Numbered from the stretch's first letter, positions 1-9,046 are shown. The stretch is DNA of 64,000 bases from Perlabentimonas sp034003245 (GCA_034003245.1 JAVEYY010000023.1:10143-74142); one strand, 5' to 3'. Translations and numbers: made by a program. Notes: generated by a model from the letters alone, not told the origin.

Positions 1-113
1 GGGTTTTAGTTTGGATGGTGTTATATGTCCAGGTCGTAAGTGTTGGTAAGAATAGGGTTCTTTATTGTTAACAGAACCAAAAAGCTTAAAAATATCAATA
101 CCATATTGTTTTT

Positions 114-803
114 ATGATAGTAAGAGTTTTACTAATACTTGCATTTGCCGCGGCTAGCACCTCATTTGTGTTAGGCCAAAAAACCTATACAGTTTCTGTT
201 GAGGATAGAAATGCAGTAATCGAGCTGACCAAAAATGCAGTCTTTGACATAAACAATAAAGATTTTACACAGGCTTTCATTAAGCTCACTAGGGCATTAG
301 AGCTTGATTCCACCTTCAGAGAAACTTATTTGCGTTTTTATCAGGTTTATCTTTTAAGCCATAGGAATGTTGATGAAACTATTAATGCGCTTGAAAAGGG
401 CAAAAGGATCTTTGAAGAGGATGATGAATTGTTCTTTTATTGTGGTGAGATTTACAGGCAAAATGGAATAAAGGATAAAGCGTTTTACGAATATTCAATG
501 GCCATTGAGTATGCAAAAATTAATGGAGAGGACTATTATCTAGTCCCTTATTACTACCTCAGTAGGGGGAACCTTTTTCTTGCTTCTGAAAAGTATGAAT
601 CAGCAATTGATGATTATAGTTATCTCATAAAGCTCGACTCCTCGTCAACTAGTGGATTAACCAATAGGGGAATTGCATATTTTAAGTTAGGGATAAGCGA
701 AAAAGCATGCCAAGATTGGAAAATGGCTGTAGAATACGGTTTTGATAAAGCCAATGAATACTTTCAAAAGCATTGTAATGATGACGAAAAGCAAGGGCTA
801 TAG
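114..803 (+). CDS. Secreted tetratricopeptide-repeat protein
   Basis: A 229-residue protein with an N-terminal signal peptide (hydrophobic residues 3-20, cleavage probably near FVLGQ). The rest is helical and fits TPR motifs: residues about 45-65 (DFTQAFIKLTRALELDS), 120-140, and a clear pair near 155-210 containing AIDDYSYLIKLDS and GIAYFKLGISEKACQDW. TPR proteins are scaffolds, so this one probably works in the periplasm or at the outer membrane as a binding or assembly module; the partner cannot be read from the sequence. It is followed after 125 bp by a PAP2-family gene on the same strand. The first 113 bases of the window contain no gene that I can support. Confidence 0.8.
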   Translation: MIVRVLLILAFAAASTSFVLGQKTYTVSVEDRNAVIELTKNAVFDINNKDFTQAFIKLTRALELDSTFRETYLRFYQVYLLSHRNVDETINALEKGKRIFEEDDELFFYCGEIYRQNGIKDKAFYEYSMAIEYAKINGEDYYLVPYYYLSRGNLFLASEKYESAIDDYSYLIKLDSSSTSGLTNRGIAYFKLGISEKACQDWKMAVEYGFDKANEYFQKHCNDDEKQGL

Positions 804-928
804 CTTGCATTGGGTTACTATGTGTGTAGCTTTCTGGTGATATCCATTTTTCTTACCATTACCCCCAAAACCATATGCCTAAGCAAATTACAATAGCATC
901 CAATGAGTTTAGACTTAAACCTTACTTT

Positions 929-1468
929 ATGCGGTTCTTTATAACCATAATCTTACTTCTAGTTTTTGGTATTAACCTTAAAGCGCAACCAGACTGGATT
1001 GAACTATCGGGCGACATACTACATTTGGCCCTGCCAGGTGCCGCTTTTACATCAACCGTTATTTGGAAAGAGGAGGGCTACAAGGGATCCAAGGAGTTTA
1101 TCTGGGCTGCTGGAGTGTCAACGGTGGCAACCTATGCCCTAAAGTACGCTATCAATAAGCAGCGCCCCAATGGCGATAGCCATGCCTTCCCATCGGGTCA
1201 CTCATCGAGGGCATTTATGGGTGCCGAGTTCATTCGCCGCAAATTTGGATGGAAGGCTGGTGTGCCAGCCTACTTGCTGGCAGGATATACGGGCTTCACA
1301 AGGATTCACACCAACAAGCACGACTACTGGGATGTTATTGGCGGCGCGGCGGTGGGTATAATTAGCTCGTACATTTTTGCTAAGCCGTATGACAAAAATC
1401 AGAAAATTGAAATAGGATTTGGTCGCGTTGATAACAATTATGTGCTAAATTTACAGTTAACTTTCTAG
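929..1468 (+). CDS. PAP2-superfamily phosphatase
   Basis: A membrane or periplasmic phosphatase of the PAP2 / acid phosphatase-haloperoxidase family. The three family motifs are present: KYAINKQRP (K-x6-RP), PSGHSSRAF, and TRIHTNKHDYWDV (R-x5-H-x3-D). These residues form the phosphate pocket that hydrolyses lipid phosphates such as phosphatidic acid or undecaprenyl pyrophosphate. The in-frame ATG at 875 would add 18 polar residues before a typical signal peptide (MRFFITIILLLVFGINLKAQ), so I place the start at 929. The mature protein is about 160 residues, a compact member of the family. The substrate is not known: a lipid A or undecaprenyl-pyrophosphate phosphatase role is possible. Confidence 0.85.
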   Translation: MRFFITIILLLVFGINLKAQPDWIELSGDILHLALPGAAFTSTVIWKEEGYKGSKEFIWAAGVSTVATYALKYAINKQRPNGDSHAFPSGHSSRAFMGAEFIRRKFGWKAGVPAYLLAGYTGFTRIHTNKHDYWDVIGGAAVGIISSYIFAKPYDKNQKIEIGFGRVDNNYVLNLQLTF

Positions 1469-1470
1469 CG

Positions 1471-1478
1471 TACTTTTG
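1471..1478 (+). promoter_or_regulatory. Bacteroidetes -7 promoter element (TAnnTTTG)
   Basis: TACTTTTG matches the Bacteroidetes sigma-ABfr -7 consensus TAnnTTTG. It lies about 36 bp upstream of the ATG at 1515, just after the stop of the PAP2 gene. No convincing -33 TTTG was found at the usual 19-21 bp distance, so this rests on the -7 match alone. Confidence 0.45.
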
Positions 1479-1514
1479 CTGACTTATTACTAACCCTGTA
1501 AATAAAGGCAGGTT

Positions 1515-2828
1515 ATGAAGGCTTTGTGTACCCATAAAAGGGTGTATCATATTGCTGCTATCCTTTCGTTTTCTATTCTAGTAGTAGCATGCACTCCAAA
1601 ACCCAAATCGGTTGAGGAGATGCTATCGAGAATTTCCTCTATCGACAGCCTAAAACTCATTCAGGGCGATACCCTTTTCGCCGAAACCTGGGAACTCTGG
1701 TTTTCACAGCCCCTAGATCACAAGAATCCTAAGGGGAATCGATTCCCTCTGCGTGTAGTATATAATCATATGGGCTTCGACAAACCAGTGGTTGTGGCCA
1801 TTGAGGGTTACACCATTTACTCGCACTGGGCTACCGAACCGGCAATTATCCTAAACGCCAACCAGATCAATATTGAGCATCGATTTTTCCAGAATAGCCG
1901 GCCAAAGGACAGCATCCCCTGGGCTTATCTCGATATCTACCAGGCCGCAACCGACCAGCACAAGGTTATAAAATCTTTTAAGCCTTACTTCAATAGTAAA
2001 TGGGTAAGCACTGGAATTAGCAAGGGCGGTCAGGCCACTATTTTTCACAGATACTTCTACCCCAACGATGTTGATATTAGTATTCCCTACGTGGCTCCTC
2101 TCAACTTTAGCAGCGAGGATAAACGAGTATACACATTCCTTGATAATGTGGGAACTCCTGAATGTCGTGATCGGGTAAAAACCTTTCAGCGGGAGCTGTT
2201 TATGCGGAAAAGCCGATTAATGCCAATGCTCCAGGAACTGGCAGCAACTAAGAATTATAAATTCGCCTTTGGTCTAAATAGGGCTTACGATGTGAATGCC
2301 CTTGAGTATAGCTTTGCCTTTTGGCAATGGAGTGGCTTGGATTGTTCGCAAATTCCACCTGCCACCGCCACCGATTCCGAAATCTTTAACCACTGGGTAA
2401 GGGTTGCATCGTTCGATTTTATTGAGGACAAGGGCGTGTGGGAGTCGCAGCCTTTCTTCTATCAGGCAATGACCGAGATAGGAATGTACGGCTACGAGGT
2501 GGAGCCCTGGCGCGATTTCCTAGCCGATACCGTAAATATCACCTTCGATTTCACCATGCCTAAAGGGCATACCGCCGTTTTCAACCCCGAGTCGATGCAG
2601 AAAGTAAGCCAATGGATACAATCCGAGGGCAACTACATGCTTTATATCTATGGCGAGTACGATCCCTGGAGCGCAACAGCCGTGGTTCCCAGCTCTGCCA
2701 CCAAATCGGCAATATTTTTCAACCCCAGGGGCGATCATACAACCCGCATCCATAGTTTCCCCGTTGAAATGCAGGATAGTATCTACGCCATTCTTGAGAA
2801 CTGGCTCAACCTAACAATCCGCAAATAG
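1515..2828 (+). CDS. S37-type (PS-10) serine peptidase lipoprotein
   Basis: A 437-residue secreted alpha/beta-hydrolase. The N-terminus has a lipoprotein signal with lipobox SILVVAC (Cys about residue 26), so it is probably anchored in the outer membrane. The sequence resembles the PS-10/S37 tripeptidyl aminopeptidase family: an early WFSQPLDHKNP segment, NIEHRFF, and the nucleophile elbow GISKGG with Ser near residue 170. Candidate acid and base residues are Asp in YGEYDPWS (about 382) and His in RGDHTTR (about 408). S28 and S37 peptidases remove short peptides from N-termini, so a peptide-scavenging role is likely. It lies 46 bp after the PAP2 gene and 7 bp before the next lipoprotein gene, so it is probably co-transcribed with the latter. 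Confidence 0.8.
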   Translation: MKALCTHKRVYHIAAILSFSILVVACTPKPKSVEEMLSRISSIDSLKLIQGDTLFAETWELWFSQPLDHKNPKGNRFPLRVVYNHMGFDKPVVVAIEGYTIYSHWATEPAIILNANQINIEHRFFQNSRPKDSIPWAYLDIYQAATDQHKVIKSFKPYFNSKWVSTGISKGGQATIFHRYFYPNDVDISIPYVAPLNFSSEDKRVYTFLDNVGTPECRDRVKTFQRELFMRKSRLMPMLQELAATKNYKFAFGLNRAYDVNALEYSFAFWQWSGLDCSQIPPATATDSEIFNHWVRVASFDFIEDKGVWESQPFFYQAMTEIGMYGYEVEPWRDFLADTVNITFDFTMPKGHTAVFNPESMQKVSQWIQSEGNYMLYIYGEYDPWSATAVVPSSATKSAIFFNPRGDHTTRIHSFPVEMQDSIYAILENWLNLTIRK

Positions 2829-2835
2829 TTTGTTT

Positions 2836-3975
2836 ATGATGAAGAATTTCTTATATCTTTTCCTGTTAGTTGCCATTTTGTTTTATGGTTGCAGTCTCGA
2901 AAGCCTCGATGGTGAACCTTCGCTAAACGATGGCGAAGGAGACAATAATACTGGTCAACCTGGATTGCTTACCGCTGGCGAGTGGAACGATCTTACCAAC
3001 TGGGAATTTTGGGGTAGTATCCTCAATAATCAGGAGTACTCCAATATGCCTGCGTACTGGAGTTTCTTCACCAACAACAGGGTTTCGGTTCAAATACTCG
3101 ATGCTTCATTAAATCCAGTCATCGATGCTCGGGTCGATTTGAAGCGTAATGATGCAACAATCTTCTCGGCTCGATCCGATAACGGTGGCCAGGCCGAACT
3201 CTGGGTCGATCTTTTCCAATATAGCAATTCTGTGGAGGCCTCATCATTGGTTATTGATGTAAATAATGGCGAATCGGTTCTGACTGATGTGAATCTTTCC
3301 CATTCTGGGGTAAACAGCATTACACTTTCTAACGCTCAGGCCAGCAATAGGGTGGAGATTTCGTTTGTGGTTGATGCAACTGGTTCCATGGGCGATGAGC
3401 TGGAGTTTCTGAAAACGGAGCTGCTTGATGTGATTGAAAGGGTAAAGGACGAACATCCTAACGTGGAGATGTACACATCATCAGTCTTTTACCGCGACCA
3501 GGGCGACGAGTATGTTGCGCGTATTTCGGCTTTTACCAGTAATATTACAGAAACAATAAATTTCATAAAGGATCAGCGCGCATCGGGTGGTGGCGATTAC
3601 CCCGAGGCTGTCCACACAGCCCTCGATAAGGCGATTAATGAGCTGCAATGGGCTTACACCGCTCGTACTCGGTTACTTTTCCTTGTGCTCGATGCACCCC
3701 CTCACTACCGTATGGATGTTATATCGAGCCTGCAAAATTCAATTACCAGTGCTGCACAAAAGGGTATTAAGCTTATTCCGGTAACCGCAAGCGGAATTAA
3801 CAAGGAAACAGAGTTTTTGATGCGTTTTTTTGCCATCGCTACTAACGGCACCTACGTGTTTATTACCGACGATAGCGGTGTGGGCAATAGCCACCTGGAG
3901 CCCACAGTTGGCGATTACGAAGTTGAACTGCTAAATAACCTGCTGGTTAGGCTAATTAATAAATATTCCGAGTAA
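2836..3975 (+). CDS. von Willebrand factor A domain lipoprotein
   Basis: A lipoprotein of about 379 residues (lipobox ILFYGC). The open frame extends to a TTG at 2830, but ATG 2836 or 2839 begins a normal signal peptide, so I use 2836. After a linker rich in Asn and Gly, residues about 75-165 look like a beta-sandwich (carboxypeptidase-regulatory-like: VSVQILDASLNPVIDARVDL). A VWA domain follows, with the MIDAS sequence DATGSMGDE near residue 180 and the distal GGGDYPEA. VWA domains bind metal and proteins in adhesion or complex assembly. The 7-bp gap from the peptidase gene suggests one transcript, but no functional link is evident. Confidence 0.82.
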   Translation: MMKNFLYLFLLVAILFYGCSLESLDGEPSLNDGEGDNNTGQPGLLTAGEWNDLTNWEFWGSILNNQEYSNMPAYWSFFTNNRVSVQILDASLNPVIDARVDLKRNDATIFSARSDNGGQAELWVDLFQYSNSVEASSLVIDVNNGESVLTDVNLSHSGVNSITLSNAQASNRVEISFVVDATGSMGDELEFLKTELLDVIERVKDEHPNVEMYTSSVFYRDQGDEYVARISAFTSNITETINFIKDQRASGGGDYPEAVHTALDKAINELQWAYTARTRLLFLVLDAPPHYRMDVISSLQNSITSAAQKGIKLIPVTASGINKETEFLMRFFAIATNGTYVFITDDSGVGNSHLEPTVGDYEVELLNNLLVRLINKYSE

Positions 3976-4147
3976 AAGGGTAATTAACTTGTTAGTTTAA
4001 TCTGAAAACCTTCCCTTTAGCGGTGGCTCAGCTTCCGCCAATCTATTAATTTCATAATGAGTGTATGCAGTTTTTACCACGCCACAAACCGAGCAAAACG
4101 AAAAAAACTGTATCACTCGCCTCCCTCTCCAAAAATTTTTACCCTGC

Positions 4148-4187
4148 GTCTCTGTGTCTCTGTGTCTCTGTGTCTCTGTGTTTCTGT
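4148..4187. repeat. 8-bp tandem repeat (GTCTCTGT x5)
   Basis: Five consecutive 8-bp units: four are GTCTCTGT and the last is GTTTCTGT. The array sits in the 334-bp gap between the VWA gene and nadB. It is upstream of the mapped nadB promoter and does not encode anything plausible. Apart from this and the promoter, the 3976-4309 gap holds only AT-rich sequence. Confidence 0.85.
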
Positions 4188-4263
4188 GTTAGTTGTTTTT
4201 TGTCAAACTCAAGTTACTTAATAATATTACCCAATTCGAAATAACTCAATTCTCCTCTCAAAG

Positions 4264-4295
4264 TTTGAAATACCAGCGTCAAAACTCTACCTTTG
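4264..4295 (+). promoter_or_regulatory. Promoter of nadB (TTTG-N20-TACCTTTG)
   Basis: TTTG at 4264-4267 and TACCTTTG at 4288-4295 are separated by 20 bp, matching the Bacteroidetes -33/-7 architecture. Transcription would start around 4302, leaving a very short leader before the ATG at 4310. This supports the downstream start for nadB, because the upstream ATG at 4193 would lie before the promoter. Confidence 0.65.
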
Positions 4296-4309
4296 CACAA
4301 AAGCATTAT

Positions 4310-5890
4310 ATGGCAACACACACCTGCGATTTTTTGGTTATTGGCTCAGGTATTGCTGGGCTAAGCTTTGCGCTTAAGGCAGCTGAGCACGGATCGGTTA
4401 TTCTCATAAGCAAGGCTACCCTCGACGAGACCAACACCGTTTACGCGCAGGGCGGAATTGCCGCCGTTACTTACGAACCCGACACCTTCGAAAAGCATAT
4501 CCGCGATACCCTTATCTGTGGTGATGGCCTTTGCAACGAGGCGGTTGTGCGGATGGTGGCCACCGAGGCTCCCGAACAGATTAAGCAGCTTATTCAGTGG
4601 GGCGTTAAGTTCGATAAGAAACCTTCGGGGCAGTACGACTTGGCCCGCGAGGGTGGCCATACCCAGCACCGAATACTTCACCATAAGGATAATACTGGAA
4701 ACGAGATTCAGCGAGCGCTAACTACTCGAACCAAAAGTCATAAGAGCATTACAGTGCTCGAGAATAGCTTCGCGGTCGAAATTATCACGCAGCACCATTT
4801 GGGCGAAAAGGTAACCCGGCATAAAACCGATACGGAGTGCTACGGGGCCTACGTTCTCAACCTAAAAACCCAGAAGGTTGATACCTATTTGGCCAAGTGT
4901 ACCGTTATGGCCACCGGCGGAATTGGGAATATCTACCACACAACCACCAACCCCCTTGTAGCCACCGGCGATGGCATCGCCATGGTTTACCGGGCAAAGG
5001 GTATAGTGGAGAATATGGAGTTTATCCAGTTTCATCCCACATCGCTATACCATCCTGGCGAGAGACCCTCGTTTCTTATCACCGAGGCCATGCGTGGTTT
5101 TGGGGCCATCCTAAAAGCAGCCGATGGCAAAGAGTTTATGCACAAGTACGATAAGCGCGGATCGCTTGCCTCGCGCGATATTGTGGCCCGTGCCATCGAC
5201 AATGAGATGAAGATGAGCGGTGATGAATTTGTTTACCTTGATGTAACGTTTAAAGATGCTGAGGATATTCGCAGTCACTTCCCCAACATTTACCAAAAAT
5301 GCCTGTCCATAGGAATCGATATCACCAAGGATATGGTTCCCGTTGTGCCCGCAGCGCATTACCTCTGCGGTGGAATTAAGGTTGATTTGAACGGCGAAAG
5401 CTCCATAAAGCATCTCTACGCCATTGGCGAATGTTCATCCACAGGCTTGCACGGGGCCAACAGGCTGGCCTCAAACTCGCTTATCGAAGCTGTAGTATAC
5501 GCCGATAGGGCTGCAAAGCACGCCGTTGAGGTGGCAAACGTTATTGGCATCAACAGTAGTATTCCAGCCTGGAACTACGAGGGTACTACCCACAACGAGG
5601 AGATGGTCCTTATTACCCAAAGCTATAAGGAGATGCAGCAGATTATGAGCAACTACGTGGGCATTGTGCGCTCAAATCTCAGGCTCGACCGTGCCTTGAC
5701 GCGTCTCGAGATTCTATACCACGAAACCGAGGAGCTGTACAAAAAATCTATCCTTACCCAAAACCTCTGCGAGCTGCGCAACATGATAAACGTGGGCTAC
5801 CTAATTATTAAGAACGCCCAGAATATGCGCGAAAGTCGAGGATTACACTACTCCCTCGATTACCCCAAAAGCAAGGGCAGCGAGTTCTAG
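4310..5890 (+). CDS. nadB: L-aspartate oxidase
   Basis: A flavoprotein of 526 residues that oxidises L-aspartate to iminoaspartate, the first step of de novo NAD synthesis. The FAD dinucleotide fold is at the N-terminus (VIGSGIAGLSFALKAAEHG), followed by YAQGGIAAV, the GHTQHRILHHKD segment, ATGGIGNIY, EFIQFHPTSLY, the active-site region RGSLASRDIVARAI, and the C-terminal CSSTGLHGANRLASNSL typical of the succinate dehydrogenase/fumarate reductase flavoprotein family. The helical C-terminal domain is present. The frame is open to an ATG at 4193, but MATHTCDFLVIGSG at 4310 fits both the family and the promoter. nadA and nadC are not adjacent. Confidence 0.95.
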   Translation: MATHTCDFLVIGSGIAGLSFALKAAEHGSVILISKATLDETNTVYAQGGIAAVTYEPDTFEKHIRDTLICGDGLCNEAVVRMVATEAPEQIKQLIQWGVKFDKKPSGQYDLAREGGHTQHRILHHKDNTGNEIQRALTTRTKSHKSITVLENSFAVEIITQHHLGEKVTRHKTDTECYGAYVLNLKTQKVDTYLAKCTVMATGGIGNIYHTTTNPLVATGDGIAMVYRAKGIVENMEFIQFHPTSLYHPGERPSFLITEAMRGFGAILKAADGKEFMHKYDKRGSLASRDIVARAIDNEMKMSGDEFVYLDVTFKDAEDIRSHFPNIYQKCLSIGIDITKDMVPVVPAAHYLCGGIKVDLNGESSIKHLYAIGECSSTGLHGANRLASNSLIEAVVYADRAAKHAVEVANVIGINSSIPAWNYEGTTHNEEMVLITQSYKEMQQIMSNYVGIVRSNLRLDRALTRLEILYHETEELYKKSILTQNLCELRNMINVGYLIIKNAQNMRESRGLHYSLDYPKSKGSEF

Positions 5891-6658
5891 CTACTCTACC
5901 ATATTCCTTTTGATTAGTTCTGTTCATGGTGATTTGTACTAAGATGCGGTGTTGGTTTTAGGGTTTCTTCTTGTTAGTGGCTTTGTCGCTATTCTGTCAA
6001 TAAAATATGCGTATGTGAAGTCGCTTGCTTTGTGCCCCTTTGTGCCTTCTTTGTGGCTTTTGTGACACAACGGAAAGATATTTTTCTACAAGTGTTGAGG
6101 TACAATCGGTTTCAAAAGTAAGTAGGGCTTGCTGAAAAACTCGAACTGAGAATCAGAAACGTTTTTTTGAGGTCTATTCGTTTTTCTTCTGGCATCGGCT
6201 GGTGAGCCGAAAAACAAGTGTAGCGGGCGGTAAAAAAAATCTGTTGTTTGAGCCCCGCAAGTATGCGGGGCGAGTTCAGATTTTTTCCGCCTGCAAGCGT
6301 AGTTTTTCGTGCGAAGCAGGCGTAGCCTTGATCTTTTTTGCTGACTTTTTTGCATCAAGGCAAAAAAGTCAGTGGGGTCTGGGGCAAGGCCCCAGTATGC
6401 AGGAGCAAAGATTTTTGCCGAAAAGCTCGAAATTCCTTGCACTTAATTGAATGATAATATTGTTTTATTGTTTATAACCAGTTGTTTATACATTTTCCAG
6501 TAGACCCTAAGTATCCCATAGGTACACACAGCCAATAGGCTTTATTGATGTTTATCCAGGGATTAAACAATGAATTGATATTCTTTATTTTTGCTTTTGA
6601 ATTCCTGCTTGCAGCAGTTGGGCAGCAACATTCGTCTATAAACGGATAACCAATACCC
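5891..6658. other. 768-bp intergenic region with a hairpin-rich repeat block
   Basis: No supported gene. Open frames here (6086-6442 minus, 6202-6450 plus) have repetitive low-complexity translations and no homology signal, so they are treated as chance frames over a structured repeat. The 5' part (5891-6180) is unstructured, the block 6195-6395 is strongly palindromic, and 6430-6658 is AT-rich leader sequence before the ABC permease. Confidence 0.7.
6195..6395. repeat. Multi-hairpin intergenic repeat element
   Basis: A series of perfect or near-perfect inverted repeats: TCGGCT/AGCCGA (6195-6210); an outer stem from GCGGGCGG plus A-run and ATCTG (6223-6243) to CAGATTTTTT and CCGCCTGC (about 6277-6294) enclosing GCCCCGC/GCGGGGC; CGCCTGC (6288-6294) against GCAGGCG (6316-6322), an alternative partner for the same strand; GCCTTGAT (6325-6332) with ATCAAGGC (6354-6361) interleaved with CTGACTTTTTTG (6341-6352) and CAAAAAAGTCAG (6361-6372); and CTGGGGC-aag-GCCCCAG (6379-6395). 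The interleaved module recurs in the 15-17 kb repeats of this window. Confidence 0.75.
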
Positions 6659-9046
6659 ATGCTTATGCTTAAAACATTCATCACCCTTGCGATAAGGAGC
6701 TTGCTTAAACACAAATTTTTTGTTCTTGTAAATATCCTTGGCCTGGGAACCACCCTGGCATGCTGCATAGTAGGCTACTTAAACCATCGGTTCGAGGCCG
6801 ATTTCAACATCACCCACCAAAAACTCGATAAGATATATAAGGTTAATGTCTTTAGGGAGGTAAACGAACGACAGCAGCGTTACGGTATATCACCGGTATC
6901 CCTGTCCCCAGCCATGGACATCGACGTTGCGGGCGTTGAGGCCACCGTCCGGTACACCACCGATCAGCTATCGGTACGCAGCGGCAACGAGGCCGATTCC
7001 AAGATCTTCGCCAAACGCGTTGCCTTCGCCGATAAGGGCTTTTTCAACCTATTCACTTTCCCCGTTCTCTGGGGTAGCACTGAAAACTTTTCGGATGTCA
7101 ACAGCATTATCCTTAGTGATCAAACCGCACAGCAGTATTTTGGTGATGTAAATCCGGTGGGCGAGAGTGTAACCCTCTTCAACAGCATGGCTCAACCCGT
7201 TGATTTTAAAGTGGTGGCCGTGCTCCAGCATATCCCCGAGAACTCCATGGTAAACTTCGACGCTGTTACCATAATGGACAACTACTTCTCCTTCTTTCGG
7301 GTCGATGAGATGGATTGGACAAGGTTTATTGGGGCCACTTTTTTGGCAATACCAAACCCATCCGATGTTCCCAGAGTGGAAGCTGCGCTAAATAGCTTTA
7401 TTGATATCCAGAATAAAGCCCGCGAGGACTGGCAAATCACCAGCTACGAAGTGATGAGCCTTAGGGACTATACTAAAATTAGCCGCGATGTCTGGGGCAA
7501 TTGGCTTTGGGTCAACCTCCATCCCGCCCAAATATTTGGCCCGCTAATCATGAGCGTTTTAATCCTTCTGCTGGCCAGCTTCAACTACATGAATACCTCC
7601 ATCTCCATTGCAAATACCAGACTAAAGGAGATTGGGGTGCGTAAGGTAATGGGCAGCAGCCGCCGCCAGCTTATTGCCCAGTTCCTGGGCGAGAACGCCT
7701 TGGTCTGCTTCTTTGCCCTTGTCGCTTCGCTGTTCATTGCCCTCTTCCTTATCGATGAGTATAACAAGATGTGGCCCTACATGGTGTTGAAGATGGAGTT
7801 TGCGGGCAATGTCCGGTTTTGGCTTTTCCTGGGTATCCTGCTGATCTTTACATCCATCCTGGCGGGTGCATACTCCGCTTTCTACATAAGCTCCTTTAAG
7901 TCGGTCGATATCTTCAAGGGATCCTATCGGCTAAAGGAGGGCGGATGGCTGTCCAAAGTCCTACTTTGGTTTCAGATATCCGTGTCGATAGTAGCCATTA
8001 TTGTGAGTTTGGTATTTACTCAAAACGCCTCATTTCAGCAATCAATGGATATGGGGTACGACATGGACAGAATTCTGGTAGTACCCCTCAGCAATGGTAT
8101 CGATACAAAAGCGCTCCAGGCCTCTTTCGAGAGTCACCCCGATATTACCTCCATCGCCTACACCAGCCAGCACATCGGCTGGGGTGGATACTCCAGAACC
8201 CTTGAGTTCCAGGATAGGAAGACAGAGATTCGAGTAATGGAAGTGGGCGTTAACTACCTCGAAACAATGGGCGTAAGATTCCTCGAGGGACGAGGGTTTA
8301 CCAGCGAGTTTGAATCCTCGGATATAGCCAGCACGGTTGTGCTGGATAAAAGAGCTACCGATGAGCTGGGGGTTGCCGACCCCATTGGCCAAATTGTAAG
8401 GTTGGATACGCTCAGCCTTAGGGTTGTTGGCGTAACCGATAATCTCCATATGAGCTTTTGGGAGAAACCGCTGCCAATCATCTTTTGGATGCGTTCACCA
8501 GAACCACAATCTCTAATGGTTGTTCGCCATCAGGGTGACGATCCCAAGGAGCTGCTGAATCATCTTAAGGCCCAGTGGGAGCAGCTCGTCCCATTTATAC
8601 CTTTCTCGGGATTTGAGCAGGTGATGATCGACGAGGAGGCACACGAGGTGAATAGGCATATCACCACCATCAATATGTTCCTGGCCTTTATCGCCATCGT
8701 GCTCTCGTCAATTGCTCTTTACACCCTAGTCTCACTGAATATCCTGAGGCGCATCAAGGAGATTGGGGTACGAACAGTGCTGGGTTCATCTAAGCTTGGC
8801 GTAAACTGGCTAATCAGTAAACCATTCTTGGCTATTGTTATATTTGCCTCCATATTTGGTGGTATTGGGGGGTACTATCTGGCTAATCTCCTTATCGAGA
8901 GCCTTTGGCCCGTGCGGGTACCCATTCAAATTAGCAGCATTGCTATCCCCATTGTAAGTATGATAGCCCTATCTTACCTTATTCTTAGCGTAAAAGTTTT
9001 CCGCACAATGGCCAAAAACCCGGTCGAGTCGCTACGGTATGAGTAG
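6659..9046 (+). CDS. FtsX/MacB-type ABC transporter permease
   Basis: A 795-residue permease of the MacB/FtsX (type VII ABC) superfamily. The first membrane helix is near residues 20-42 (VLVNILGLGTTLACCIVGYL). A periplasmic MacB-PCD-like domain follows, then a three-helix FtsX block (about 285-430, with the signature KEIGVRKVMGSSRRQL). A second periplasmic region and a C-terminal FtsX block (about 675-795, RIKEIGVRTVLGSS) complete the duplicated layout common in Bacteroidetes. Such proteins use a partner ATPase to drive extrusion or lipoprotein/peptide traffic mechanically, and no ATPase gene lies nearby. The tandem MLMLK leaves the ATG at 6665 as an alternative start. Confidence 0.88.
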   Translation: MLMLKTFITLAIRSLLKHKFFVLVNILGLGTTLACCIVGYLNHRFEADFNITHQKLDKIYKVNVFREVNERQQRYGISPVSLSPAMDIDVAGVEATVRYTTDQLSVRSGNEADSKIFAKRVAFADKGFFNLFTFPVLWGSTENFSDVNSIILSDQTAQQYFGDVNPVGESVTLFNSMAQPVDFKVVAVLQHIPENSMVNFDAVTIMDNYFSFFRVDEMDWTRFIGATFLAIPNPSDVPRVEAALNSFIDIQNKAREDWQITSYEVMSLRDYTKISRDVWGNWLWVNLHPAQIFGPLIMSVLILLLASFNYMNTSISIANTRLKEIGVRKVMGSSRRQLIAQFLGENALVCFFALVASLFIALFLIDEYNKMWPYMVLKMEFAGNVRFWLFLGILLIFTSILAGAYSAFYISSFKSVDIFKGSYRLKEGGWLSKVLLWFQISVSIVAIIVSLVFTQNASFQQSMDMGYDMDRILVVPLSNGIDTKALQASFESHPDITSIAYTSQHIGWGGYSRTLEFQDRKTEIRVMEVGVNYLETMGVRFLEGRGFTSEFESSDIASTVVLDKRATDELGVADPIGQIVRLDTLSLRVVGVTDNLHMSFWEKPLPIIFWMRSPEPQSLMVVRHQGDDPKELLNHLKAQWEQLVPFIPFSGFEQVMIDEEAHEVNRHITTINMFLAFIAIVLSSIALYTLVSLNILRRIKEIGVRTVLGSSKLGVNWLISKPFLAIVIFASIFGGIGGYYLANLLIESLWPVRVPIQISSIAIPIVSMIALSYLILSVKVFRTMAKNPVESLRYE

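Noticed and set aside
2830..2838. TTG start of the VWA lipoprotein
   Set aside because: Two ATG codons follow within 9 bp and start a normal lipoprotein signal, so TTG is unnecessary.
6325..6372. Ordinary H-type pseudoknot
   Set aside because: The segments abut with almost no linking bases, so both stems could not form together sterically. Mutually exclusive hairpins are more plausible.
6086..6450. Two overlapping open frames on opposite strands
   Set aside because: They cover the hairpin-rich repeat, and their translations are low-complexity and basic with no domain. They are treated as chance frames.
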